From positions 10,804-74,803 of the forward strand of contig DAPW01000016.1 in assembly GCA_002502245.1 (NCBI GenBank): a stretch of DNA of 64,000 nucleotides, in the 5' to 3' direction. The DNA is from Methanoregula sp. UBA154 (GTDB lineage Archaea; Halobacteriota; Methanomicrobia; Methanomicrobiales; Methanospirillaceae). Made by a program: the position numbers and the translations under genes. The notes below the pieces were generated by a model. That model saw only the letters and a program-made list of their open reading frames with translations, was not told where the DNA came from and searched no databases. This document shows positions 16,895 to 25,401 of this stretch, one piece after another; positions within the stretch are counted from its first letter, which is position 1, and each line of letters opens with the position of its first letter.

Positions 16895-17152
16895 TCATTC
16901 ATCCGTTCTCTTCTTGACCGCAGCATCGTACACGATCCAGTTTCTCTCCCATGCGGGATTTTTTGCCCTGAGCCGGCCCAGGGCACTCGTCCTGATCTCC
17001 TGTGTCGTGATACCATCCCGGGCACTTCGCTCAATGTCCTGCGCGATCGTCCGTGCAAAGCCGGCAGGTGCACCGCTCTTGATCAGGCTGACCACGATCT
17101 TTTCCTGCACAAATTCCTCGTTCCTGCCATCCCTTTTTTTTACCAGTACCAT
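16895..17152 (-). CDS. stand-alone ATP-cone domain protein
   Basis: 85 residues. 'MVLVKKRDGRNEEFVQEKIVVSLIKSGA' followed by 'IERSARDGITTQEIRTSALGRL' is the ATP-cone fold that senses adenine nucleotides in ribonucleotide reductases and NrdR. Here it stands alone, without the zinc ribbon of NrdR or a reductase domain. It may bind ATP/dATP and modulate a partner, but the partner is unknown. Coupled to the 70-residue gene downstream. Confidence 0.8.
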   Translation of the reverse strand: MVLVKKRDGRNEEFVQEKIVVSLIKSGAPAGFARTIAQDIERSARDGITTQEIRTSALGRLRAKNPAWERNWIVYDAAVKKRTDE

Positions 17153-17340
17153 GGTTGATGATCATCTCCTTTTCCTGCTGCCTGGTGAGCAGCCGTTCAG
17201 ATAATCCCGTGGCCTAGAGGCGGGCCTGGCCTTAAAGGCCTGTCACCGACAAATGGCCGCAGCCCCGGGATAGGGAGATTACCCCTCCGGGATCTGCATG
17301 TCCCAGGCCCTGATCCGCTCTGCCGGTACCTCCGAATCAT

Positions 17341-17820
17341 TTAGTCTATGGAAATTTTCCCTTTCTCTTCCTGTGTTGATTTTTTCAGGTGCACTTCGAG
17401 CACCCCGTTTTTGAACGAGGCGCTGGATCCCTCTTCCAGGACCGGTGCAGGAAGAGGGACGACCCGTGTCAGGGAACCTAACCGGCGTTCCCGCAGGAAA
17501 TACCCCTCGTTTTCTTCCTTTTTCTCTTCCCTGCGTTCACAGGAGATTTCCAGCGCCTGCGCACTGATCAGGGAGAGCGAAATATCTTTTTTGGATATAC
17601 CCGGTATCATGTCTGCCGTGACAATGACCTCCTGCCCGGTATCGGTCACATCGACACGGAGACCCGCCCGTTGTGCCGGCAGCATCTTTGGTACGGGCTC
17701 ACCAGGACCAGGTAATAATAACGTAGGACTGGTCTCGTACATCTGTCGCGAGAGCGATTCCATGTACTTTCTCATATCCTCAAGCTCATCAAAGATAGAC
17801 TGGTAGTACCAGCGAACCAT
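17341..17820 (-). CDS. Hsp20/alpha-crystallin small heat-shock protein
   Basis: 159 residues. An N-terminal helical arm ('QSIFDELEDMRKYMESLSRQM') precedes an alpha-crystallin domain: 'GLRVDVTDTGQEVIVTADMPG'-like strand, 'GYFLRERRLGSLTRVVPLP' and 'ASFKNGVLEVHLKK', the family signature near the C-terminus. It is an ATP-independent holdase. AAGGAGG precedes the ATG. A shared stress promoter lies 190-240 bases upstream, giving a long leader. Confidence 0.93.
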   Translation of the reverse strand: MVRWYYQSIFDELEDMRKYMESLSRQMYETSPTLLLPGPGEPVPKMLPAQRAGLRVDVTDTGQEVIVTADMIPGISKKDISLSLISAQALEISCERREEKKEENEGYFLRERRLGSLTRVVPLPAPVLEEGSSASFKNGVLEVHLKKSTQEEKGKISID

Positions 17821-18463
17821 ACAATCCCTCCTTGTACTCTCCAGGACTGCTGCTCCTGTACCGCTTTTTGACCGGATAACGGATCGCTAAGCTCCTGGCA
17901 GGGTTTTCCGGCCCGGACCCGCTGCACCGGGCCGGTGATATGACAAGGTGTATCCGTCACTTTGGGATAAATTCCGGCTACCCTTATCAGGACGTGACAT
18001 TTCCCTGTCATTTTATCAAGCTATGCCAGTGCTCCAGAATTTGAAGCAGATTCTGAAACATCCGGACGTAAGGGCACAAATCTTCCCCCGTATCCTGTAC
18101 GGAACATTGGCCGTCCGGTAAAGCCAGTTGACCGTTCTCCGGTATCCACGGGCATAAACCGGTGCAGGGATCAGAATCGCATGTTCCCGGTAGCAGCGGT
18201 GCGGGGAAACGGGTACCAACGGAATCTGACCCAGGTCCCGTTCCCGGGTCCCGGGGAATCGCCGGCTCAGGCCCTGCCGGGAAACAGCAGAGAGAGCATG
18301 GAGCTGGAAACCCTGGTGCAACAAAAAAAACGGGACACGGTCTGTCAAACCCGGTATGCCGGGCATTAAAAGAAACCAAAGGAGGGTTTCATGAAGCCGG
18401 GACACCGGGGGATCTACCGATCCCGGCCGTGTGGCAGAGAACCTTACCGGGCATCTCCTGATT
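17821..18463. other. intergenic region with hsp20 promoter and leader
   Basis: 643 bases. The leftmost ~190 are the predicted hsp20 leader below the stress promoter at 18014-18059. The rest, up to the DUF488 stop, contains no frame with recognisable protein features. Confidence 0.55.
18014..18059 (-). promoter_or_regulatory. stress promoter, hsp20
   Basis: Sense strand: GTTTCA (18059-18054), 6 bases, GCTTCA (18047-18042), 22 bases, TTGATA followed by AAAT (TATA box, 18019-18014). Spacing matches the SOD, DUF488 and grpE promoters exactly; the TATA start and one base of the second hexamer differ from the consensus. Confidence 0.75.
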
Positions 18464-18937
18464 TCATGGCTTTTCAAAGACACTGTTGAGGGTTTTTGGA
18501 AAACCCGGGAGAAGAAGGATCCTGGCAAACCAATCCGGATGCATGAACGGGGCAAACGCCGGTTCGCTCCATTCGCTGCTGCCCGTTTCAGGGTCATTGT
18601 TTTCCAGAAACATCTTCAGGGCAACGGCAGAATTACGATCCTCATTGCAGGAACCGTGCAGGAGAGTGAGTCTGCTGTACCTCCGGTGGGCCTGAAGGTC
18701 CCTGAGGGACTCGCGCTTATCTTCAAGCTCACCGTGATACCGGCTCACGAAATCTTCCCAAGATATCAGGTCACCGGAATACCGGATGAAGAGTTCAGGG
18801 GTTGGCGCAAGGTACGGTAACCATATATCCAGGACCTTTGTTCCGATGCAGGCGTTTCCGGGACGGACCGGTTCAACAAGGACTCGAAACCCGTCATCAT
18901 CCGCTACCTTGGACAATATACTTTTTACCGTGATCAT
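18464..18937 (-). CDS. DUF488 family protein
   Basis: 157 residues. 'GTKVLDIWLPYLAPTPELFI' then 'SWEDFVSRYHGELEDKRESL' and 'RLTLLHGSCNEDRNSAVALK' follow the DUF488 pattern (wLP.LAPs..L, W..F..rY..EL, vTLLya..de.hN.A). The family's biochemical role is unsettled; it is often stress-linked. GGTGA lies just before the ATG. It carries its own copy of the shared stress promoter, which ties it to the chaperone genes on both sides. Confidence 0.85.
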   Translation of the reverse strand: MITVKSILSKVADDDGFRVLVEPVRPGNACIGTKVLDIWLPYLAPTPELFIRYSGDLISWEDFVSRYHGELEDKRESLRDLQAHRRYSRLTLLHGSCNEDRNSAVALKMFLENNDPETGSSEWSEPAFAPFMHPDWFARILLLPGFPKTLNSVFEKP

Positions 18938-19568
18938 GGTTCACCATCCCGTGTGGTGCTGTACTGGTCATTGGAGCCTGCAGACTACCTTTCGGATCCC
19001 CCGGACCGATCAGGATAACCCGTTATTCCAGCCCATCGGGATTACCGGCCGGTGGCATGGTCAGTATCTGAAATCCAGAGCATCAGGTTCCCACCTGAAG
19101 ATCCGGTTCACCACATCTGATGCATACGGATATTCACCAAGGAATTTTATAGGAGCATCCCTCAAAATCAAATTTTGAGACAATTTTTGAAACAATCCCA
19201 AAGACAACCTGATACACGGGTTCTCAAGACCATCTTCTTCGCAGCAGAAGGATTCGGCTCAATTCTGTTTTCTTAAAAATCCCGGCCATTGACATTTCAG
19301 TGTTCCAGGGTACACCGATGATTCATGGGTGTTTCTCACCGTCGGTCCACCAGAGTATCGGTTTGTCCGGCACTTCAGGCACATTAATCTTCATGCAGGT
19401 GAGCACTTCAATCGGGAAGAAGTCCCTTCTGTCATTGGTTTGGAGTACCTGGCCCCCGTCCTACTCCTTTTTACCGGTAATAATCAGCTTCCCCGGTCGC
19501 TCCCGTGATTGGTTTTTTCCGGCTGTTTGCGTTCTTTTTAGTGATTTTTCTTTATTCCACAGTGGCGT
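18938..19568. other. intergenic region between dnaJ and the DUF488 gene
   Basis: 631 bases. The 19148-19193 promoter serves the DUF488 gene with a leader near 190 bases. The right part is the dnaJ 3' flank; small frames there look random. Confidence 0.55.
19148..19193 (-). promoter_or_regulatory. stress promoter, DUF488 gene
   Basis: Sense strand: GTTTCA (19193-19188), 6 bases, GTCTCA (19181-19176), 22 bases, CCTATAAAA (TATA box starting 19153). Same architecture as the SOD, hsp20 and grpE promoters. Confidence 0.8.
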
Positions 19569-20627
19569 TCAGACCCGGCCCACGAGCGCTTCTTTCATCA
19601 GCTCCTCCTGCTTCTGGTTCAGGTTTGTCGGGATCTGGACAAGCACCTTGACCAGGAGATCTCCCCGGCTGTCAGAATTTAAAAATGGCATCCCCTGCCC
19701 CCGGAGGCGGAAGAGGGTATGGCTCTGTGTACCGCGGGGGATTTTCAATGCTGCTTTGCCGGTCAGGGTGGGCAGGGTTATCTCCCCGCCAAGCAGAGCG
19801 GTTGCAAGACCGACAACGGCAGTCGTATGCAGATCTGCACCCTGCCGTTCGAAGCGTTCATGGGGTCGTACGTGCACAACAACATAGAGGTCCCCGGGAG
19901 GCCCCCGGTTCTCCCCTGGCTCTCCTTCACCGGCAATCCTGAGGAACTGGCCGTCTTCGACACCCCGGGGGATGGTCACTTCGATCCTCCGGGTTTTCTG
20001 GAGGGCCCCTTTCCCCTTACAGGTGGGGCAGGGCTTCTCGATCCTCTTCCCGATCCCGCCGCAGTCCGGGCACTGGGCGATGTTAATGACCTGGCGGTTT
20101 CCCATCCTCTGGGGGTGCCGTATTTCACCGGTCCCCTTGCAGGTGGGGCAGTCCCGCAGGTAACCGGGCTCGGCACCGCTCCCATGGCAGGTCGGGCACT
20201 CGGCATAATGCGGGACCGCGACGGTATTTTTCGTTCCATAGAATGCATCGGCGAGCGAGATATCGATGTCATATCTCAGGTCCGCCCCTGCCCTCCGCCG
20301 GGCCCGCGCCCCGCCGGAAAAAACATCGAAGATATCGCCAAGGCCAAAATCCCGGAACAGGTCATCGTAACTGGGTGGCTTGTAGCCGGCAGCGTCACCG
20401 GGTGCAAACTCGACATGCCCCACCTGGTCGTACTGGGCTCTTTTCTGGGGATCGCTCAGGACCTGGTATGCCTCATTCACCTCCTTGAATTTTTCTTCTG
20501 CCTCCTTACTGCCCTTGTTGAGGTCGGGATGGTATTTCCGCGCCCGTTGCCGGAATGCTTTTTTCAGCTCATCCGGTGATGCGTCCCGTCTGACACCCAG
20601 AATTTCATAGAAGTCGGCCTTTGCCAT
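19569..20627 (-). CDS. dnaJ: chaperone DnaJ
   Basis: 352 residues. J domain 'DFYEILGVRRDASPDELKKA' with HPD at 33-35, a short Gly/Phe-rich region ('DLFRDFGLGDIFDVFSGG'), then four zinc-finger repeats CPTCHGSG, CPTCKGTG, CPDCGGIG and CPTCKGKG, and the substrate-binding C-terminal domain. It stimulates DnaK ATPase and delivers clients. Third gene of grpE-dnaK-dnaJ, 14 bases after dnaK. Bacterial-type Hsp70 systems in archaea are generally viewed as transferred from bacteria. Confidence 0.97.
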   Translation of the reverse strand: MAKADFYEILGVRRDASPDELKKAFRQRARKYHPDLNKGSKEAEEKFKEVNEAYQVLSDPQKRAQYDQVGHVEFAPGDAAGYKPPSYDDLFRDFGLGDIFDVFSGGARARRRAGADLRYDIDISLADAFYGTKNTVAVPHYAECPTCHGSGAEPGYLRDCPTCKGTGEIRHPQRMGNRQVINIAQCPDCGGIGKRIEKPCPTCKGKGALQKTRRIEVTIPRGVEDGQFLRIAGEGEPGENRGPPGDLYVVVHVRPHERFERQGADLHTTAVVGLATALLGGEITLPTLTGKAALKIPRGTQSHTLFRLRGQGMPFLNSDSRGDLLVKVLVQIPTNLNQKQEELMKEALVGRV

Positions 20628-20641
20628 GGTTGCACAAAAAA

Positions 20642-22510
20642 TTATTTTTCATCGTGGACCTTGAAATCGGCATCAACAACGTTTTCGCCGCCCGGCCCGC
20701 CGGCTGCCTGGGACTGCTCATCGCCTCCGGGGGAAGCCTGCTGCGCAGCCTGCCGCTGGGCTGCTTCCTGGTATGCAGCCGAACCCGCTTCCGAAAGGAC
20801 CTTCTGGAGTTTTTCCGTCTCACTCCGGATCGCTGACGTGTCCCTGCCCTCGAGGGCAGCTTTCACCGCGGTGATCGCCCCGTTCAGCCTCTCCACCAGA
20901 TCGGCTCCCAGCTTCCCGGCGAGGTCGGTCCGGGTCTTTTCTGCCATATACACGAGAGAGTCCGCGCTGTTCCGGACCTCGACCTCCTCTTTTTTCGCCT
21001 TGTCCTGCTCCTCGTACTGTTTGGCCTCATTGACCATTTTCTTGACATCGCTTTCGACAAGTTTTGTCGAGGCGGTGATAGTCATCTTCTGCTCTTTTCC
21101 GGTGCCGAGATCCTTTGCCGACACATTCAGGATACCGGAGGCGTCAATATCGAAGGTGACCTCAATCTGCGGGATCCCCCGCGGGGCCGGTGGCAGCCCG
21201 ACAAGGTTGAACTGGCCAAGACTCACGTTGTCTGCCGCCATCGGGCGTTCGCCCTGGAGCACGTGGATGGTGACCGAGGTCTGCAGATCTGCAGCCGTGG
21301 AGAAGATCTGGCTTTTCTTGGTCGGGATGGTGGTATTCCTGTCGATCAGCGGGGTCCGCACACCCCCGAGGGTCTCAAGACCAAGGGTCAGCGGGGTCAC
21401 ATCGAGCAGCACCATGTCCGTGATCTCGCCACCAAGAATCGCTCCCTGGATCGCGGCTCCCATGGCAACGCATTCCATCGGGTCGATCCCCCGTTCCATC
21501 TTTTTGCCGACATGGTCCTCGATAAATTTCTGGATCACCGGCATGCGGGTCGGTCCGCCGACCAGGATCACCTTCTGGATGTCATTTTTCGTCAGGTTTG
21601 CATCTTTCAGCGCCTGTTCGAACGGGTGGATGCAGCGTTTGATGATCGGTTCGATCAACTGCTCGAGTTTTGCCCGGGTCAGTTTCATGGAGAGGTGCTT
21701 GGGGCCGGCCTGCGTGGCAGAGACGTACGGCAGGTTTATCTCCGTTTCCATAACCGTCGAGAGTTCGATCTTCGCCTTTTCCGCTGCTTCCTTGACCCGG
21801 TTGACGGCCATCTTGTCGCTCCTGAGATCGATACCCTCCGTCTTCTTGAATTCGGATGCGATCCATTCGAAGATAGCATTGTCCATATCGGTGCCGCCGA
21901 GCTGGGTATCGCCGGATGTGGCGAGAACCGTAAACGTGCCCCCGCCGAATTCCATGATCGTGACATCGAGCGTCCCGCCGCCGAGATCGAAAACCAGGAT
22001 CTTGTATTCCCCGCCACGGTCGAGTCCGTAGGCCATGGAAGCCGCCGTGGGCTCGTTGACGAGCCGAACTACATCAAGGCCGGCGATCTTTCCGGCATCC
22101 TTGGTCGCCGTCCGCTGGTTGTCATTGAAGTAGGCCGGAACCGTTATGACGGCCTTCCTGACCGGTTCTCCCAGGAACGCTTCTGCGTCCCGTTTGATCT
22201 TCTGCAGGAGGAAGGCGGAGATCTGCTGGGGCGTGTACTCCTTGTTGTAGATCCGGTAGATATGGCTGGTCCCTATCTTCCGTTTGGCCGCCGTCACCGT
22301 ACCCTCAGGGTTGGTCACAGCCTGCCGCCGTGCAGGCTCCCCTACCAGCAGCTGACCGTCTGACAGAAACGCTACATACGAAGGAAACATTTTTCCGGCT
22401 ACCGTAGCGCCCTCCGCCGAAGGAATGACGGTTGGCTTTCCTCCGACCATGACCGCTGCCTCGCTGTTCGATGTCCCCAGGTCGATTCCGATAATTTTTT
22501 CCTTACCCAT
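20642..22510 (-). CDS. dnaK: chaperone DnaK (Hsp70)
   Basis: 622 residues. The nucleotide-binding domain opens 'KIIGIDLGTSNSEAAVMVGG' and includes 'AYFNDNQRTATKDAGKIAGL', 'VFDLGGGTLDVTIMEFGGG' and 'VILVGGPTRMPVIQ'. The linker and substrate-binding domain follow, ending in a Gln/Ala/Gly-rich tail. Works with GrpE and DnaJ in refolding. Its start is 2 bases after the grpE stop. Confidence 0.98.
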   Translation of the reverse strand: MGKEKIIGIDLGTSNSEAAVMVGGKPTVIPSAEGATVAGKMFPSYVAFLSDGQLLVGEPARRQAVTNPEGTVTAAKRKIGTSHIYRIYNKEYTPQQISAFLLQKIKRDAEAFLGEPVRKAVITVPAYFNDNQRTATKDAGKIAGLDVVRLVNEPTAASMAYGLDRGGEYKILVFDLGGGTLDVTIMEFGGGTFTVLATSGDTQLGGTDMDNAIFEWIASEFKKTEGIDLRSDKMAVNRVKEAAEKAKIELSTVMETEINLPYVSATQAGPKHLSMKLTRAKLEQLIEPIIKRCIHPFEQALKDANLTKNDIQKVILVGGPTRMPVIQKFIEDHVGKKMERGIDPMECVAMGAAIQGAILGGEITDMVLLDVTPLTLGLETLGGVRTPLIDRNTTIPTKKSQIFSTAADLQTSVTIHVLQGERPMAADNVSLGQFNLVGLPPAPRGIPQIEVTFDIDASGILNVSAKDLGTGKEQKMTITASTKLVESDVKKMVNEAKQYEEQDKAKKEEVEVRNSADSLVYMAEKTRTDLAGKLGADLVERLNGAITAVKAALEGRDTSAIRSETEKLQKVLSEAGSAAYQEAAQRQAAQQASPGGDEQSQAAGGPGGENVVDADFKVHDEK

Positions 22511-22512
22511 AG

Positions 22513-22992
22513 TTAATCACCATTTTCTCCTGTCACCTGTTCAGCAATCTTTACTTTCGAGGGTCTGATAACCCTGGATTTCAGCCGGTACCCCTTCCCG
22601 AGATCCTCAAGAACCGTACCCGTCTCTTTCCCGCACCGCTCCCTGCAGAGGGCTTCATGGCAGTTCGGATCGAATTTTTTGCCAACGCAGTCGATCGGTT
22701 CGAGCCCGTATTCTGAGAGGATTTTTACCAGATTTTTATACACCATCTGCATCCCTTCCTTGTTTTTTTCCTGTTCAAGAGAGGGAAGCGCCCGTTCGAA
22801 ATCATCGAGGACCACCAGGAGGTCATTGATCAGACGCTCGTTGGCACGAGACGTTATCTCTTCCTTCTCCTTTGCCTGCCACCTGCGGAAATTATCAAAA
22901 TCCGCCTGCAGATACTTCAGCTGGTTGAGACGTTCCTCGGCCTGCCGGGTCTGTTCTTCGCGTTCTTTTTTCAGTTGTTCGACCGTTTCCAT
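22513..22992 (-). CDS. grpE: nucleotide exchange factor GrpE
   Basis: 159 residues, a little short for the family. A long N-terminal coiled coil ('EQLKKEREEQTRQAEERLNQ', 'LKYLQADFDNFRRWQAKEKE') dimerises; the C-terminal beta domain has 'GLEPIDCVGKKFDPNCHEAL' and ends 'GYRLKSRVIRPSKVKIAEQV'. It releases ADP from DnaK. First annotated chaperone gene of the operon; the predicted promoter is about 285-330 bases upstream, leaving a leader with two small ORFs. Confidence 0.95.
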   Translation of the reverse strand: METVEQLKKEREEQTRQAEERLNQLKYLQADFDNFRRWQAKEKEEITSRANERLINDLLVVLDDFERALPSLEQEKNKEGMQMVYKNLVKILSEYGLEPIDCVGKKFDPNCHEALCRERCGKETGTVLEDLGKGYRLKSRVIRPSKVKIAEQVTGENGD

Positions 22993-23013
22993 CCCATCAC
23001 CCGTTCCGGTCCG

Positions 23014-23112
23014 CTAATCACTCAGGGGATGCCTCCAGTACTGCCGGATAAAGTCCGCATACAGGCAGTCCGTGGTGGTGCAGTGATGGCAGCCACAGGC
23101 AGGACACGCCAT
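23014..23112 (-). CDS. possible 32-residue cysteine-rich protein in the grpE leader
   Basis: ATG 23112 to TAG 23014. The sequence begins 'MACPACGCHHCTTTDC' with five cysteines and two adjacent histidines, a metal-binding-like pattern, then 'LYADFIRQYWRHP'. Its ATG lies within a TGATGG junction with the upstream 35-codon frame, as in coupled genes. It ends 22 bases before grpE. It is too short to recognise a family; ribosome binding site is weak (GGCGGT). Confidence 0.4.
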   Translation of the reverse strand: MACPACGCHHCTTTDCLYADFIRQYWRHPLSD

Positions 23113-23219
23113 CACAGACCGCCGGGTAACTGCCCGGATATCAGTCCGGGGGTCACCTGTTCCGTAACAAAAACTTCGCCAGATCTGGTCAGGATTCTCA
23201 CCGGCCGTGATGAGTCCAT
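23112..23219 (-). CDS. possible 35-residue leader ORF upstream of grpE
   Basis: ATG 23219 to TGA 23112: 'MDSSRPVRILTRSGEVFVTE' then 'QVTPGLISGQLPGGL'. It begins about 35 bases after the predicted grpE-operon transcription start. Its stop overlaps the ATG region of the cysteine-rich ORF. Either two small coupled genes or one frameshifted gene would explain this. Confidence 0.3.
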   Translation of the reverse strand: MDSSRPVRILTRSGEVFVTEQVTPGLISGQLPGGL

Positions 23220-23276
23220 TCGGGTTCTCAGGAAGAGGAATATGTCACACCTGTTTGCGGTATTGACAGGGTATCT

Positions 23277-23322
23277 TATAGGATCTCCCCAACAAAACAG
23301 ACTTTGAAACAAATTTTGAAAC
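23277..23322 (-). promoter_or_regulatory. stress promoter, grpE-dnaK-dnaJ operon
   Basis: Sense strand: GTTTCA (23322-23317), 6 bases, GTTTCA (23310-23305), 22 bases, CCTATAAGAT (TATA box from 23282). A further GTTTCG lies just upstream (23332-23327). Same spacing as the other three stress promoters. Confidence 0.8.
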
Positions 23323-23367
23323 GTATCGAAACGGGGACGTGTACTACCCGTGAGAGGTCTTTCCGGT

Positions 23368-23643
23368 TCACGCAGGCCGGTCAAGGACGATTGTCAGGAT
23401 CCCGTCACGGTACTTTTTTCTGCTGATCCGAAGACCTTCCGGGACCGTTATGTTCCGCATGACTTTTTCGGGTCCTGCAAGGGCGGTTATGGTGAGGCTG
23501 GTCTTTTCGAGATCGATCCGGATATCCTCTTCCAGGATCTCATGTAACCGGCTAATGATACAGATCGAAGTTCCGCTATCGGAAATACAAGGTGGAACTA
23601 TGAAGGTTTTTCCATTGTTCTCAAGTTCTTTTGCAGTACTCAT
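23368..23643 (-). CDS. small Hsp20-like protein
   Basis: 91 residues from ATG 23643. The core has 'DIRIDLEKTSLTITALAGPE' and ends 'VPEGLRISRKKYRDGILTIV', the alpha-crystallin C-terminal strand pattern, with only a short N-terminal arm. It would be a minimal holdase or an Hsp20 relative. An upstream in-frame ATG at 23658 exists, but a TATA-like TAATATTTTATC centred near 23665 puts the transcript start close to 23643, favouring a leaderless message. No GTTTCA promoter here. Confidence 0.7.
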   Translation of the reverse strand: MSTAKELENNGKTFIVPPCISDSGTSICIISRLHEILEEDIRIDLEKTSLTITALAGPEKVMRNITVPEGLRISRKKYRDGILTIVLDRPA

Positions 23644-24067
23644 GTCCCTCTGTGTCATGATAAAATATTACCCGGGTTTTACCGGTTGCCTGATGTCCTG
23701 TGCCGGGACTGGAGACATTATCTCCGGTAAGCCCGCTTTGTATTCACTCTCGTGAAGGCTGAAGCGGTAAACGATATCGTGGTTCCGGCATTGAATCTGG
23801 TAAGGTGTGCGTGCGCTGGTACCAGAACCTTTGATGTTCCTTTGGTTTCCATTATGTGCTCCTGCAATGCTGATAGGTCGTTCCACCTCCTGTGCAGGTG
23901 TATACCACCGGCACGTTTTTTGTATCCCGGCGTTTGAGAAATAGCTATGCGGACGTCCCGGGGATTGTTTCATGGATTAGAACGTGATACTGCAAACGGC
24001 CCGCGTTCCATGGCCGGCACCTGCGGGGTATCCCCGTCAACAAAAATCGTTATGGTTGTTCCAGCCT
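23644..24067. other. intergenic region
   Basis: 424 bases. Apart from the TATA-like promoter of the Hsp20-like gene at its left end I see nothing assignable; small frames look random. Confidence 0.5.
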
Positions 24068-25396
24068 CTATGGATCCGGTTTCTGATCCGGAACCGCGGA
24101 TACATCTCCCAGGATATGCTGAAAAACAAACTTGAACTCGTTCAACCGCTGATGAATATATTTTTTTCCGGCATCTGTCGGGGAGTACATCTTCGATTTA
24201 CCGGATACGTTCATGTCGAGGTATCCTTTTTTCTGGAGTTCATAGAGGTATGTATAAATCCGGGCCTGGGGAATGAGTACGTTATACCTGTTGTGGATCT
24301 CGTGGACGATATCATAGCCGGAGATTGGTTTTTCGAGCATGGATAGGATCACCGGCTCAAGCAGTTTTTTTACCACATCGTCGACAGTTGTCTGGGGAAC
24401 AACAGTCAGGGATTCGGCCGGGAACGTGGGATGAGCAAAAGAGATGGTTGTATCCCTGCCAGTCGATACAATGATCCGTGAGATACCTTCCGAGAGCATC
24501 CGGATGCGGTTGTGATCGAAATCGGCCATGTTCAGTGCAATAATACCAGTGATGGGGGCTCCGGCTTCCTTTCGGGCAAGGATCAGTTTTTTTACGGCGA
24601 TGATGTCGGAAAATTCCTCCGTATCGGAAAAATCAAAGAGGATCTGAAGACTGTCGGCATTCGCGGTACACTTTTCAAGGATGCGGGGCAGGAAAAAAAG
24701 TTCCCCCTTTTTTATACGACGGGTAACCATCTCACGGTTCTGGATTTCCCTGAAAAAAAATTTCTGCAGGGTTGAGTGGTGATACGCAAAGAAGAGCCGC
24801 CCGCCCTTCTTGAGGCCGGCACTGAGGGCAAATTTGAATATCGGGTCCTTCACGGACGGATCGGCATACAGGAAGAGAACGATCTCAGTGAAGATATCTT
24901 TTAAAAGAACCGTTTTTGTCTCCGGCAGGTCAAGATATTCTGTCCCCGGTACTTCTGCCTCACCGTGCCCTCTTCTTGGCAGGGCTGGGGCGCGGCCGGC
25001 CTCTGCCAGTTTTTTTATCTCCAGTTCTGCACTCCTGCGGAACAGGGCTACCTCGATGGCAGCTTTTATTTCCAGTTCATTGAAGGGTTTTACAATATAC
25101 CCGTACGGCCTCACCTGCTTGGCCTTCTCGATGATCGCATCATCTGCATAGGATGTGACAAAAACCACCGGAATATTCAGTTCGGTAATGATGGCCTGCG
25201 CCGCTTCAATACCATTCAGCTTCCCTGGCATGACGATATCCATCAGGATCAGGTCCGGGGCAAGCCGGCGTGCCTTCTCGATCGCATCCTCCCCGGATGC
25301 CGCCATCCCTATAACGGTATACCCCATCGCATGCAGCCGCTCTTCGAGCTGCATGGTTATAATCGCTTCATCATCGACAACAAGAATCTTCGACAT
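24068..25396 (-). CDS. response regulator with PadR-like winged-helix output
   Basis: 442 residues. A receiver domain (1-~125) has the acidic pocket VVDDE, phospho-acceptor Asp53 in LILMDIVMPG, and the conserved Lys in YIVKPF. The central ~200 residues ('FALSAGLKKGGRLFFAYHHS') look like an archaeal sensory ATPase-like domain of the DUF835/MEDS kind (tentative). The C-terminus ('ILSMLEKPISGYDIVHEIHN' ... 'ARIYTYLYELQKKGYLDMNV') is a PadR-type winged helix. ATG 25396 has GGGAGGGAGG at the right distance. The kinase gene ends 5 bases before it, so they form a pair. Confidence 0.85.
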   Translation of the reverse strand: MSKILVVDDEAIITMQLEERLHAMGYTVIGMAASGEDAIEKARRLAPDLILMDIVMPGKLNGIEAAQAIITELNIPVVFVTSYADDAIIEKAKQVRPYGYIVKPFNELEIKAAIEVALFRRSAELEIKKLAEAGRAPALPRRGHGEAEVPGTEYLDLPETKTVLLKDIFTEIVLFLYADPSVKDPIFKFALSAGLKKGGRLFFAYHHSTLQKFFFREIQNREMVTRRIKKGELFFLPRILEKCTANADSLQILFDFSDTEEFSDIIAVKKLILARKEAGAPITGIIALNMADFDHNRIRMLSEGISRIIVSTGRDTTISFAHPTFPAESLTVVPQTTVDDVVKKLLEPVILSMLEKPISGYDIVHEIHNRYNVLIPQARIYTYLYELQKKGYLDMNVSGKSKMYSPTDAGKKYIHQRLNEFKFVFQHILGDVSAVPDQKPDP

Positions 25397-25401
25397 CGTT
25401 C

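Noticed and set aside
17207..17290. GC-rich palindromic stretch (GGCCTT-t-AAGGCC) considered as an RNA gene
   Set aside because: One short hairpin only; no tRNA cloverleaf or known RNA family pattern.
20661..22031. 456-codon plus-strand open frame opposite dnaK
   Set aside because: Serine/arginine-rich antisense shadow of dnaK caused by codon bias.
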